DNA from: Nitriliruptoraceae bacterium
GTDB taxonomy: Bacteria; Actinomycetota; Nitriliruptoria; Nitriliruptorales; Nitriliruptoraceae
DNA length: 60,633 nucleotides
Direction of reading: 5' to 3'
Assembly: GCA_003565155.1 (NCBI GenBank)
Contig: PXDB01000073.1
Span: 1 to 60,633, forward strand
Below, piece by piece: positions 35,901-44,529 of the stretch; the first letter of the stretch is position 1, and each line of letters opens with the position of its first letter. Under the pieces are notes generated by a model that did no database searches, was not told the DNA's origin, and worked only from the letters and a program-made list of their open reading frames with translations. A program made the translations under genes and the position numbers.

Positions 35901-36400
35901 CAGCCGGCCACCAGGTGCTCGTCGATCAGGTCCCGCAACTGCTGCTCGGTCAGCAGCCCGGCATGGCGGTGGACGACCGCGCCGTCGGCGTCGACGAAGA
36001 AGGTGCTGGGCATCGACACCACCTCGAAGTCGGTGAACAGGGCCCCGTCAGGGTCGAGCCCGAGGTCGTAGGTGACGCCGGTCTGCTCCACCAGCGCGTC
36101 CGCCTGGTCCCGGGTGTCCTGGGTGTTGAGGCCGACGAAGCGGACCTCGTCACCCCGGTCGACGTGGACGCGCTCGAAGTCCGGCATCTCCGCCACGCAC
36201 GGTGGGCACCACGACGCCCAGAAGTTGACCACCAGCGGCCTGTCCGACAGCTCCGGCAGCGACACCTGCTCGCCGTCGAAGGTCTCGAAGGACCGGTCCG
36301 GCACCGGCGGGCCGGCGGCGGTCTCCTCGGCGCCGCCGCAGGCCGCCAGCACCACCGCCGCGACGGCGAGGAGGACCGTGCGGGGACCTGGAGGTGACAC
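35900..36400 (-). CDS. TlpA/ResA-like thioredoxin lipoprotein
   Basis: 166 residues. GTG 36400 follows AGGAGGG by 6 nt and gives a signal peptide with lipobox LAAC (Cys21). Thioredoxin fold with active site NFWASWCPPC (Cys65/Cys68), cis-Pro tract VVSMPSTFFVDADG. Reduces or exchanges disulfides outside the membrane, supplied with electrons by the overlapping ccdA product. Confidence 0.92.
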   Translation of the reverse strand: MSPPGPRTVLLAVAAVVLAACGGAEETAAGPPVPDRSFETFDGEQVSLPELSDRPLVVNFWASWCPPCVAEMPDFERVHVDRGDEVRFVGLNTQDTRDQADALVEQTGVTYDLGLDPDGALFTDFEVVSMPSTFFVDADGAVVHRHAGLLTEQQLRDLIDEHLVAG

Positions 36401-36606
36401 GCTACGCCCTCCTGTGAGGTGTGATGACCGGGTCGGCTGACGGGTGCTGCGCTCGTGCGTTGGTCGGCGACGGCACCAGCGGCCACGGTCAGGGAGCAGA
36501 AGGAACCGGTGACGCCCGGCGAGGCTTCCATCGTTCTGATCGGTGTGCGCCGGTCGCAAGGCAGGTCGGCCCGGTGTCGGACCGGCGCGGTCGAACCGGG
36601 GATCGG

Positions 36607-37224
36607 ATGGAAGGCAGCAGCGCCGCAACGTGTTGCCACTGCATGAGCGCAGACGAGTACGCCACGACCCGGCCGGCCACGGCCTCGGACGACGGTCCGC
36701 GCGAGGAGCGGTTCCGCACGCAGGTGCTCACGGAGCTCCCGGTGCTCCTGCGCGTCGCGCGCCGTCTGACCCGCGACCCGGTCGACGCCGAGGACCTGGT
36801 GCAGGACACCCTGGTGCGGGCCTACCGCGCCTTCGACCGCTTCGACGGGCGCCACCCCCGCGCCTGGCTGCTGACCATCCTGCGGAACACCCACACCAAC
36901 CAGGTCCGCAAGCGCCGCCCCGACCTGATGGATGACGAGGTGGCCGGTCGGATCCCCGATCGGGGCAGGGGTGGCCGCGTCGACGGTGTCCCGGAAGCCG
37001 CCCTGCACGATGACCTCGACCCGGTGGTGCGGGCCGCCCTCGGCGCGCTGTCGGCCCGCCATCGGGCCGTCGTCGCCCTGGTCGACATCGACGGGCTGAC
37101 CTACAAGGAGGCCGCCGAGATGCTGGATGTCCCCGTCGGCACGGTCATGAGCCGGCTCCACCGCGCCCGAGCCAAGGTGCGGTCCCACCTCGAAGCCCAC
37201 GGGATCACGGGGGTGCAGCGATGA
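36607..37224 (+). CDS. ECF RNA polymerase sigma factor
   Basis: 205 residues from ATG 36607; ATG 36643 is an alternative and neither has a clear ribosome site. Region 2 shows LLRVARRLTRDPVDAEDLVQDTLVRAYRAFDRFDG and WLLTILRNTHTNQVRKRRP; region 4 shows LSARHRAVVALVDIDGLTYKEAAEMLDVPVGTVMSRLHRARAKV. A Cys-rich CCHC sits in the N-terminal extension. Its stop overlaps the start of the anti-sigma gene, a normal sigma/anti-sigma pair. Confidence 0.92.
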   Translation: MEGSSAATCCHCMSADEYATTRPATASDDGPREERFRTQVLTELPVLLRVARRLTRDPVDAEDLVQDTLVRAYRAFDRFDGRHPRAWLLTILRNTHTNQVRKRRPDLMDDEVAGRIPDRGRGGRVDGVPEAALHDDLDPVVRAALGALSARHRAVVALVDIDGLTYKEAAEMLDVPVGTVMSRLHRARAKVRSHLEAHGITGVQR

Positions 37225-37520
37225 CGCCGCTGCGCCGCAGACCCACCCTCCAGGTCCCCTCGCGACCGGACTGCCACGAGGTCGCTGCGGTCCTGCAGGC
37301 CTACCTCGACGGCGAGCTCGGCGAGGACGAGGCAGGGCGCGTGGCCGAGCACCTGCAGCACTGCCAGCGGTGCGACATCGAGGCGAGCACGGTCCAGCAG
37401 GTCATCGCCGCCATACGACGGCAGCGACCCGAGTTCGACCGTGGGACCTACGCCCGGCTGACGGGCGTGCTGGACGACCTGGTCGGCCACGACGGACCCG
37501 AACAGGAGACAGCCGGGTGA
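37221..37520 (+). CDS. zf-HC2 anti-sigma factor
   Basis: 99 residues. ZAS motif: CHEVAAVLQAYLDGEL with EHLQHCQRC (His-x3-Cys-x2-Cys), which binds zinc and the sigma factor in RsrA-like proteins and can sense thiol stress. Soluble. ATG 37221 overlaps the sigma stop. Paralogue of the orphan at 33411-33683. Confidence 0.88.
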   Translation: MTPLRRRPTLQVPSRPDCHEVAAVLQAYLDGELGEDEAGRVAEHLQHCQRCDIEASTVQQVIAAIRRQRPEFDRGTYARLTGVLDDLVGHDGPEQETAG

Positions 37521-38260
37521 GCCGCACCGAACCGATGTCCGGGTCCGCGAGCGCCACACCCACCTCCGAGCGGGCCGCTGCGCGCGGCGCGGTGCTGTCA
37601 CGCGTGACCCACCCGGCGGTACGCGCCGCTGCGCTGGGTGTGCTGGTGGTGGGGGCCACCGTCGTCGGGCTCCGATCCGATGGCATCGGCGTCGAGCCGC
37701 TCCAGGCGGCGTTCGCCGACCTCGGCCTGCTCGGCCCGGTGCTGTTCGCGGCCGTGTACGCCATCGTCGCGGCGCTGCTGGTGCCGGCATCGCCCTTCAC
37801 GGTCGCCGCCGGGCTGCTGTTCGGACCGGTCCTCGGCAGCGCGACCGCGTTGGTGGGGGCGACGGCCGGCGCAACGGGTGCGTTCCTGCTCGGCCGGGGT
37901 CTCGGGCGCGAGGCGGTCGAACGCTTCGGGGGCCGCCGTCTGGCAGCACTCGACCGCCACCTGGCGGCGCGCGGGTTCGTGTCGCTGCTGCTCATCCGGT
38001 TGGTGCCGCTGTTCCCGTTCAACCTGGTCAACGTCGGCTCCGGCGTGACCGGTCTGCGCCTCAGGGAGTACGTGCTCGCGACCGCGGTCGGGATCGTGCC
38101 CGGCACGGTGGCCTTCGCGGCGCTCGGCGGCACGATCACCGACCCGACCTCGCCGGCGTTCCTCGGGGCGGTCGCGCTCTTCGTGGTGGTCACCGTGGCG
38201 GCCGGGTTCGCGGCCCGCCGGATGCGGGCGAGGGAGGCGCCCGGTCAGGCCGTGCGGTAG
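37517..38260 (+). CDS. TVP38/TMEM64 family membrane protein
   Basis: 247 residues. A DedA-related (VTT) fold: LGPVLFAAVYAIVAALLVPASPFTVAAGLLFG is split here as LGPVLFAAVYAIVAALLVPA and SPFTVAAGLLFGPVLG; then GRGLGREAVERFGG and RLVPLFPFNLVNVGSGVTGLRL. Role in the family is uncertain (lipid or metal handling). GTG 37517 overlaps the anti-sigma stop. Converges with the next gene, overlapping by 16 bp. Confidence 0.85.
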   Translation: MSRTEPMSGSASATPTSERAAARGAVLSRVTHPAVRAAALGVLVVGATVVGLRSDGIGVEPLQAAFADLGLLGPVLFAAVYAIVAALLVPASPFTVAAGLLFGPVLGSATALVGATAGATGAFLLGRGLGREAVERFGGRRLAALDRHLAARGFVSLLLIRLVPLFPFNLVNVGSGVTGLRLREYVLATAVGIVPGTVAFAALGGTITDPTSPAFLGAVALFVVVTVAAGFAARRMRAREAPGQAVR

Positions 38261-39348
38261 CGGTCCAGCCAGCGCTGGTCGATCCCCTCCTTCAGCCACG
38301 CCATCGCGGGGCCCGTGAGCGACCACCGTCCGCGGCTGGCCACGGCCGCGCCACCGCCGAGGTCGAGGATCTGCAGGGCGTGGCGTTGCGGTCGGTAGAC
38401 CGGTAGGGGGCGCCCCGCCGCCCGGGCCAGCAGGCTCTCCACCAGCAACGGGCCCTGACGCACCCCGTGCACGCCCAGTTTGGGGAAGGGTCGGGGGGTG
38501 AACCAGGCCGCGTCCCCGACGGCGTAGAGATCGCGGTGCCGCGGATGGAGGAGCTCGCGCGTGACCGGGACCCCACGGTCGTCACCGAGGCCGCTCGCGG
38601 TGACCAGCGGTGGTGCGATGAGCCCGGTGGCCAGCACGGCGGTGTCGTGGTCGTGGCGGCTGCCGGCCATCAGGAGATGGTCGCCGTGCACGGCGGTGAT
38701 CGCTGCGTCGGTGTGGATCCCCACCCCGCGTCGTCCGAGCTGCCGAACCGCCACGCGTCGTGCGCGCGGTGCCAGCGATGCTCCGGGCACCGGCCCGCGG
38801 TCGAACACGGTGACCTGCACGCGGTCCCCCCACCGGTGCGTCAGCAGCCCGGCCAGCTCGAGCCCCGTCGGCCCGCCCCCCACGATGCTGCACCGTGCCC
38901 GTGCGCCGACCGGCAGCTCCGCGAGCCAACCGGCCAACTCCAGGAGCCGCTCGAAGGGCTTGACCGTGGCCACGTCCGCGCCGACCACGATCGGGTCGGT
39001 GCGGACCACGCTGCCGAGGTTGAGCGACGCGACCCGGTAGGCCAGCTCCTCACCGTCTGCCAGCGTCAGTCGGTGGCCCGCCGGATCGATGCCGGTGACG
39101 CGGGTGGCGAGGTGGCGGACACCCCGCCGGCGCGCGAGGTCGGCGACGTCGATCGCCGCCTCGTCGAGGTGACGCAGGCCCGCGGCGACCACGCTGGCAC
39201 GGCCGCTGTAGACGAAGGTCGACGGGGCCACCACGGTCAGCTCGACCCCCGCGGCGCGCAGCCGGGGCGCGTCGTCGATGACGTGCAGGTGGGTGTGGCC
39301 GGCGCCGACGAGGACGACCTCGAGAGCGCCGCGGGATCCGGATGGCAG
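38245..39348 (-). CDS. FAD pyridine-nucleotide oxidoreductase, SelD-associated type
   Basis: About 367 residues. FAD motif VVLVGAGHTHLHVI at the N-terminus, second nucleotide fold SIVGGGPTGLELAGLL near residue 155, and LYAVGDAAWF near 305. The GHTH variant is typical of NDH-like proteins that occur fused to the N-terminus of SelD; here it stands alone, 36 kb from selD. No ATG, GTG or TTG lies between the likely start and far upstream non-homologous sequence. The best ribosome site (AGGAGGGGG, 39355-39363) precedes a CTG at 39348, so a CTG start is proposed. Confidence 0.75.
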   Translation of the reverse strand: MPSGSRGALEVVLVGAGHTHLHVIDDAPRLRAAGVELTVVAPSTFVYSGRASVVAAGLRHLDEAAIDVADLARRRGVRHLATRVTGIDPAGHRLTLADGEELAYRVASLNLGSVVRTDPIVVGADVATVKPFERLLELAGWLAELPVGARARCSIVGGGPTGLELAGLLTHRWGDRVQVTVFDRGPVPGASLAPRARRVAVRQLGRRGVGIHTDAAITAVHGDHLLMAGSRHDHDTAVLATGLIAPPLVTASGLGDDRGVPVTRELLHPRHRDLYAVGDAAWFTPRPFPKLGVHGVRQGPLLVESLLARAAGRPLPVYRPQRHALQILDLGGGAAVASRGRWSLTGPAMAWLKEGIDQRWLDRYRTA

Positions 39349-39564
39349 TGTGGCCCCCTCCTGCGCTGGGCGATCCGTCGGCGGCGTGTCCGGGGAGCGG
39401 CGCTGCCGCGCCGGGCCCGGTACGCCCGTGCACGGTTCGGGAACCCCGACGACGGCGGGTTGCTTCCCGAGGAAGAGCAGGTTGCGCTCGCGGGTTCCCT
39501 CCGCGGGCCGTGCTCGCCCCGGCCCCGAACCGTCCTCGCACCTGCCTACCACCAGGAGCTGACC

Positions 39565-41013
39565 GTGCCCACCTACGACCTGGTCGTGCTCGGCGGCGGG
39601 ACCGCCGGGCTGACCGCCGCGATCGGTGCCGCCAGCCAGGGCGCGCGCACGCTCCTCATCGAGCGTGACCGTCCCGGGGGCGACTGCCTGTGGCGCGGCT
39701 GTGTGCCCTCCAAGGCCCTGCTGGCGGCGGCGGAGAGCGCGTACGCCGTCCGCGCCGCGGGGGAGCTCGGTATCCACACCCAGGCGCCCCGCGTAGACCT
39801 CGCCGAGGTGATGGGGCACGTGCGTGCCGCCATCGCCACCATCGCCCCGCACGACGCACCGGAGCGGCTGCGTTCCGAAGGCGTCGAGGTCATGGAGGGC
39901 GTCGGCCGCTTCACCGGCGGCGACCGGCTCGAGGTGGCCGGCCGGCGTGTGCGCTTCCGCCGGGCGATGATCGCCACCGGCGCCACGCCGCTGGTGCCGC
40001 CGATCCCGGGGCTGCGTGCGGCCGACCCGCTCACCTCCGACACCGTGTGGGACCTGACGGAGCTGCCCGAGCAGCTCATCGTGCTCGGCGGCGGGCCGAT
40101 CGGGGCGGAGCTCGGCCAGGCCTTCGCCCGGCTCGGTTCCCGGGTCACCCTCGTCGAGCTCGCCGACCAGCTGCTGCCGCGGGAGGAGCCGGCGGCCGGC
40201 GCGGCCGTCGCCACGTCACTGACCAGCGATGGCGTCGAGGTCCGGGTCGCGACCGAGGCGGTCCGGGTCGAGGAGGACGCACAGGGTCGCTACCTCGTGG
40301 TCCGTGACGCCGACGGCGAGCATCGCCTGCCGGCCCAGCACCTCCTCGTGGCGCTGGGCCGGCGTCCCAACGTCGCCGACGTGGGGTTGGACGCGGCGGG
40401 CGTGGCGCTGACCGACCAGGGCGCGGTCGCGGTCGACGAGCGCCTGCGGACCACCAACCCCCGCATCTACGCCGGCGGCGACGCCACCATGCTGCTGCCC
40501 TTCACCCACACCGCGTCCACCCACGGTGCGACGGTGGTCCAGAACGCGCTCTTCGGCCTGCGCCGCGCCGTGGAGCACGAACGCATCCCGTGGGTCACCT
40601 TCACCGATCCCGAGGTGGCGAGGGTCGGGCGCAGCACCGCCGAGGCCCGCGAGCGTTACGGCGGTCACGCCCGGGTCCGCACCGCGTCCCACGCGGAGCT
40701 CGACCGTGCGGTCACGGCCGGGCGGACCGGCGGCTTCGCGACCCTGGTCGGCGATCCGAAGGGGCGCATCGTCGGCGCGACCGTGGTCGGACCGCGGGCC
40801 GGCGAGACGATCGGCGAGGTGGTCGCCTGGATGGCTTCCGGGGCCAAGCTCTCCACCATCGTGCGGTCCTCGACCCACGCCTACCCGACCTGGAACGACG
40901 ACGTGGCGGCGGCGTCGCTGGAGGAGTTGCGCGTCGGCCTGGCCCGCCTGCGGCCGCTCACCTCCACGCTGCTGCGGCTGCGGCGGCTCGTGCCGGTGCG
41001 CGACCCGCGATGA
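39565..41013 (+). CDS. Mercuric-reductase-like FAD disulfide oxidoreductase
   Basis: 482 residues of the class I pyridine nucleotide-disulfide oxidoreductases. FAD motif DLVVLGGGTAGLTAA, redox disulfide GGDCLWRGCVPSKALL, NAD(P) motif LIVLGGGPIGAELGQAF, and IYAGGDATMLLPFTHTA; C-terminal dimer domain with the interface His in SSTHAYPTWND. No C-terminal CC pair of true MerA, so mercury reduction is unlikely; thiol, quinone or dihydrolipoyl-like roles possible. AGGAG precedes GTG 39565. Confidence 0.88.
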   Translation: MPTYDLVVLGGGTAGLTAAIGAASQGARTLLIERDRPGGDCLWRGCVPSKALLAAAESAYAVRAAGELGIHTQAPRVDLAEVMGHVRAAIATIAPHDAPERLRSEGVEVMEGVGRFTGGDRLEVAGRRVRFRRAMIATGATPLVPPIPGLRAADPLTSDTVWDLTELPEQLIVLGGGPIGAELGQAFARLGSRVTLVELADQLLPREEPAAGAAVATSLTSDGVEVRVATEAVRVEEDAQGRYLVVRDADGEHRLPAQHLLVALGRRPNVADVGLDAAGVALTDQGAVAVDERLRTTNPRIYAGGDATMLLPFTHTASTHGATVVQNALFGLRRAVEHERIPWVTFTDPEVARVGRSTAEARERYGGHARVRTASHAELDRAVTAGRTGGFATLVGDPKGRIVGATVVGPRAGETIGEVVAWMASGAKLSTIVRSSTHAYPTWNDDVAAASLEELRVGLARLRPLTSTLLRLRRLVPVRDPR

Positions 41014-41025
41014 CGCACGCCGGCC

Positions 41026-41625
41026 TCACCCGAGGAGGCGCACCGCCAGGCGGATCCGCTGACCGATCGTGACCAGCACCGCCGCCGCGAACCCCCACGC
41101 CAGCGCGGGCATCCACGCCGGGAGCAGGACCATCAGGCTGTGCACCACGATGGTCTCCGTGCCCTCGGCCAGCCCGCGCGTGAAGTGGAACGTCCGGTCG
41201 TCGGCGCGTGCGATCCGGCGCTCGTGCGCGGCGGCTGACAGCGCCAGCAACGACCCGCCGTTGACGTAGTAGGTCACCAGCAGCACCAGGCAGGCCACCC
41301 GGGCGTCCGGGTTGCCGATGGCACAGCCGGCCACGAAGGTGCCGTAGGCAGCCAGATCGGCGGTGATGTCCGCCCACCCTCCGAGCGCGGTCCCACCGCC
41401 CTGGGCCCGGGCAACCGGACCGTCCAGCCCGTCAGGCACGCGGGAGGCCAGCCACAGCACCAGCGCCGTGCTCCACCAGGCGGCCGCGGCGGCCGCAGCC
41501 GCCGCCAGCGCCAGGAGCAGGCCGACCAGTGTCAGGGCGAGCGGCCGGACACCGCGGCGCGCCAGCCAGGCACCGGCCCGGTCGAGACCCGGACCGAGCC
41601 AGCGGCGCACCTCGGTGTCGATCAC
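41026..41625 (-). CDS. CDP-alcohol phosphatidyltransferase family protein (YnjF-like)
   Basis: 199 residues, several membrane segments. Signature D-G-x2-D-G-x2-A-R-x8-G-x3-D-x3-D is seen in PDGLDGPVARAQGGGTALGG then WADITADL (first DG replaces nothing essential). Transfers a phosphatidyl or similar group to an alcohol acceptor; the acceptor is unknown. ATG 41625 overlaps the ATPase gene stop; the same gene neighbourhood (ynjB, C, D, F) exists in E. coli. Confidence 0.85.
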   Translation of the reverse strand: MIDTEVRRWLGPGLDRAGAWLARRGVRPLALTLVGLLLALAAAAAAAAAWWSTALVLWLASRVPDGLDGPVARAQGGGTALGGWADITADLAAYGTFVAGCAIGNPDARVACLVLLVTYYVNGGSLLALSAAAHERRIARADDRTFHFTRGLAEGTETIVVHSLMVLLPAWMPALAWGFAAAVLVTIGQRIRLAVRLLG

Positions 41626-42731
41626 GATCGCTCCGTGGCCTCCTGGGCCCCGTCACCTGTGCTGGTGGGCAGCGACAGCGTCGCGCCCGGCTCCCGGGGG
41701 ACGGTCCACAGCGCCGCCGGTGGCAGCGCCAGGGTCAGCGCGGTGCCCGGGCCGGCGTCCGCCAGGGCGTCGTCGGCGGCGTCGACGGTCAGGACCACCC
41801 CGGCGACCTCCACCTCGGCGCGGGTACGGGTGCCGAGGTAGACCGACGATCGGACCCGCCCGGTGACCTCCGGGTGGCCGTGCGGACCGCGGGCCACCAC
41901 CAGCCGCTCCGGGCGGACCAGGACCCACACGTCCACACCGCCCGGTGCCCCCTCCGGCACCTCGAGCCGGCCGAGGGGGGTGTCGACGATACGGCCGGCG
42001 CGCGTGCCGGGCACGAGGTTGTGGTTGCCGAAGAAGCGGGCGGTGCGCGCCGTCGCCGGGCGTTCGTAGAAGGCGCGTGGCGCACCGTGCTGGTGCAGGC
42101 GGCCGTCGAACAGCAGCCCGACGTCCTCGGCCAGCACGACCGCCTCCTCCTGATCGTGGGTGACGACGACGGTGGTGAGGGCGCGTTCGCGCTGGACGTC
42201 CAGGATCAGCGCACGCAGGTCGCCGCGCAGGTGCGCGTCGAGGTTGGCCAGCGGCTCGTCGAGCAGCAGCACCGCGGGATCGAGCACCAACGCCCGTGCC
42301 AGGGCGACCCGTTGGCGTTGCCCACCGGACAGGGCGGCGGGTCGGCGCGCCGCGAGCCCGTCGAGGCCGACCCGTTCCAGGGCCTCCTCGGCAGCGCGCC
42401 GGCGTTCTCTGCGGCCAACACCACGCATCCGCAGCCCGAAGGCCACGTTGTCACCCGCCGTCAGGTAGGGGAACAGCCGGTGGTCCTGGAACACCATCAC
42501 CGCACCGCGCCGTTCCGCCGCGATCCCGGTCACGTCGCGTCCGTCGAACAGGACCTGCCCGGCACTCGGCGGCAGCAGCCCGGCGATCAGCCGCAGCGCC
42601 GTGGTCTTCCCGCAGCCGGACGGCCCGAGCAGGGCGGTGATCGTCCCCCCGGCGACGTCCATGTCGAGGTGGTCGAGGGCCACCACGGCCCCGAACCGTC
42701 GGGTCAGGCCACGCAACTGCACGTCGATCAT
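41622..42731 (-). CDS. ABC transporter ATP-binding protein (YnjD-like)
   Basis: 369 residues. Walker A GPSGCGKTTALRLI, Q loop FQDHRLFPYLTAGDNV, signature LSGGQRQRVALARAL, Walker B AVLLLDEPLANLD, switch His in VVTHDQEE. A C-terminal TOBE-like part (about 245-360) is present, so it is longer than E. coli YnjD. ATG 42731 overlaps the permease stop. The transported solute is not established for this family. Confidence 0.9.
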   Translation of the reverse strand: MIDVQLRGLTRRFGAVVALDHLDMDVAGGTITALLGPSGCGKTTALRLIAGLLPPSAGQVLFDGRDVTGIAAERRGAVMVFQDHRLFPYLTAGDNVAFGLRMRGVGRRERRRAAEEALERVGLDGLAARRPAALSGGQRQRVALARALVLDPAVLLLDEPLANLDAHLRGDLRALILDVQRERALTTVVVTHDQEEAVVLAEDVGLLFDGRLHQHGAPRAFYERPATARTARFFGNHNLVPGTRAGRIVDTPLGRLEVPEGAPGGVDVWVLVRPERLVVARGPHGHPEVTGRVRSSVYLGTRTRAEVEVAGVVLTVDAADDALADAGPGTALTLALPPAALWTVPREPGATLSLPTSTGDGAQEATERS

Positions 42732-43624
42732 CGCATCCCCCCAACGCTCGCGAAGGCGCCGGTGCCCAGCACCCGGCTGACGACCACGAGCAGGACCAGC
42801 GCCGGCAGCGCGTGGAACAGCGCGGTCGCGGCGGTGATCGAGGCGTCGCCCCCCGAGGCGGTCGAGAACAGCAGGATGGGCAGCGTCACCACACGACCAC
42901 CACCCACCACCAGGGTCAGCACGTACTGGCCCCAGGACACCAGGAACCCGAACAGGGCGGCGACGGCCAGCCCCGGGGCGACCAGCCGGAGGGTGACGTG
43001 GCGCTGCGCCTGCCAGGCCGAGGCGCCGAGCGCCCGCGCCTGCTCCTCGAGCGCCAGCTCGGCGTTGGCGAACACCCCCGCGCTGAGCAGCACGACGTAC
43101 GGCGTGGCGGGGACGAGATGGACGAGCACCACCCCGGGGATCCCGCCGGCCAACCCCAGCCGCAGGAACACCACGTGCAGTCCGATCGCCACCGCGACCG
43201 CGGGGACCAGCACCGGCAGGAGCAGCAGGAGCTCCACGGCACGGCGGCCCCGGAAGCGCCGGGTGCCGAGCACCCTGCCGGCCGGTACCGCGACCACGAG
43301 CGACAGCACGGCCACGCTCACCCCGATCGTCACCGTGTCGCGCAGCGCGGCCCACGTGCCGCTGCCTGGGTCGAGGACCACCTGCCAGGCCCGGCTGCTC
43401 CACCGTTCGGGCAGCACCTGCGGGTAGAAGTAGGCGTCCGCCAGGCTGGCGAGCACCAGCGGCACGAGCGGGAGCAGCAGCAGGGCGAGCAGCAGCGTGA
43501 CGGTCAGCACGACCCACGCCCGCGGACGTGACGGCCGGTCTGCCTCGGTCGCTGCGGCCGCTGCGCCCGGCCGTGTGGCGGCCGGCCAGCGGCCGGTGTC
43601 GTCGCCCACCTCGATGTGCGTCAT
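42728..43624 (-). CDS. ABC transporter permease, YnjC-like C-terminal half
   Basis: 298 residues. Hydrophilic N-terminus of about 35 residues then six membrane segments. The EAA motif is EEQARALGASAWQAQRHVTLRLVAPG. Overlaps the companion permease and ATPase genes by 4 nt each. In E. coli YnjC both permease halves are one protein; here they are two genes. Confidence 0.88.
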   Translation of the reverse strand: MTHIEVGDDTGRWPAATRPGAAAAATEADRPSRPRAWVVLTVTLLLALLLLPLVPLVLASLADAYFYPQVLPERWSSRAWQVVLDPGSGTWAALRDTVTIGVSVAVLSLVVAVPAGRVLGTRRFRGRRAVELLLLLPVLVPAVAVAIGLHVVFLRLGLAGGIPGVVLVHLVPATPYVVLLSAGVFANAELALEEQARALGASAWQAQRHVTLRLVAPGLAVAALFGFLVSWGQYVLTLVVGGGRVVTLPILLFSTASGGDASITAATALFHALPALVLLVVVSRVLGTGAFASVGGMR

Positions 43625-44529
43625 GCGGCCTCGCTCCGGATCGAGCGGCGGGCCACGGCCGCGCTGATCAGCACCACCGCGATGACGACCACGGTCAGCA
43701 CCACGCTGATGGCCATCGCCTCGGGTCGGGCGGCCAGGTCGGTGTCGATATAGCGGCGGTGGGCCAGCACCGGCAGCAGCGTCGGTGAGGTGGGGCCGAG
43801 CAGCAGCGGCACCTCGAAGGCGCCGAAGGTGAACGCGAACACGATCACCGCGGCGGACAGCACCCCCGGCAGCAGCAGCGGCAGGGTCACGTGCCGCAGT
43901 CGCTGCCACCGGGTGGCTCCGAGGGTCCGGGCGGCGTCATCGAGCTCGTCACCGCGGGCGGCCAGGATCGCGAGCGCGACGATGCCGATGAACGGCACCT
44001 CCTTCCACACGTACTGGACGATGACGCCGATCGCCCACGGGTCGAAGGTGATGGCGGGGAAGGCCGCCGGCCCGTCCACCACGCCGGTCTGCGCCCCGAT
44101 GCGGGACAGCAGCCCGCTCTGGCCGAGCAGCGCGAGGATCGCGACCGCGCCGATGACGTGGGGGATCGGCAGGTTCAGCTGGAAGAGGGTGGTCGCGAGC
44201 TTGCGTCCGCGGCCCAGCCGGTGCAGCAGCAGCGCGGCGGCGATCCCCAGCACGACCGACACCGCGGTGGCGATCACCGCGACGGCGGCGGTCAGCACCA
44301 GCGAGCGGCCGACCACCGGGTCGGTGAGCAACGTCCGGTAGGCGGCGAGGCTGAAGGTACCGCCCGCGCCGGTGCCGAGCAGCCCGGCCGAGCGCAGGAT
44401 CGTCTGAACCACCGCACCGCCGAACAGCACCCCGACCAGCAGCAGGGAGGGGGCCAGCGCCGCCCACGTACGGATGTGCTCCCGCGTGCGCCAGCGGGGT
44501 CGTACAGGAGCGGGATGCCGCCCGCTCAC
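43621..44529 (-). CDS. ABC transporter permease, YnjC-like N-terminal half
   Basis: 302 residues, six membrane segments (first AALAPSLLLVGVLFGGAVVQTIL). EAA loop DELDDAARTLGATRWQRLRHVTLPLLLPG. Coupled to the substrate-binding gene upstream and second permease downstream by 4-nt overlaps. Confidence 0.88.
   Translation of the reverse strand: MSGRHPAPVRPRWRTREHIRTWAALAPSLLLVGVLFGGAVVQTILRSAGLLGTGAGGTFSLAAYRTLLTDPVVGRSLVLTAAVAVIATAVSVVLGIAAALLLHRLGRGRKLATTLFQLNLPIPHVIGAVAILALLGQSGLLSRIGAQTGVVDGPAAFPAITFDPWAIGVIVQYVWKEVPFIGIVALAILAARGDELDDAARTLGATRWQRLRHVTLPLLLPGVLSAAVIVFAFTFGAFEVPLLLGPTSPTLLPVLAHRRYIDTDLAARPEAMAISVVLTVVVIAVVLISAAVARRSIRSEAA

Noticed and set aside
38467..39564. Plus-strand extension upstream of the mercuric-reductase-like gene
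   Set aside because: The FAD motif must be at the N-terminus; the extension is antisense to the NDH-like gene and has no family match.
39565..41013. True mercuric reductase
   Set aside because: No C-terminal vicinal Cys pair, no N-terminal HMA domain and no mer genes nearby.
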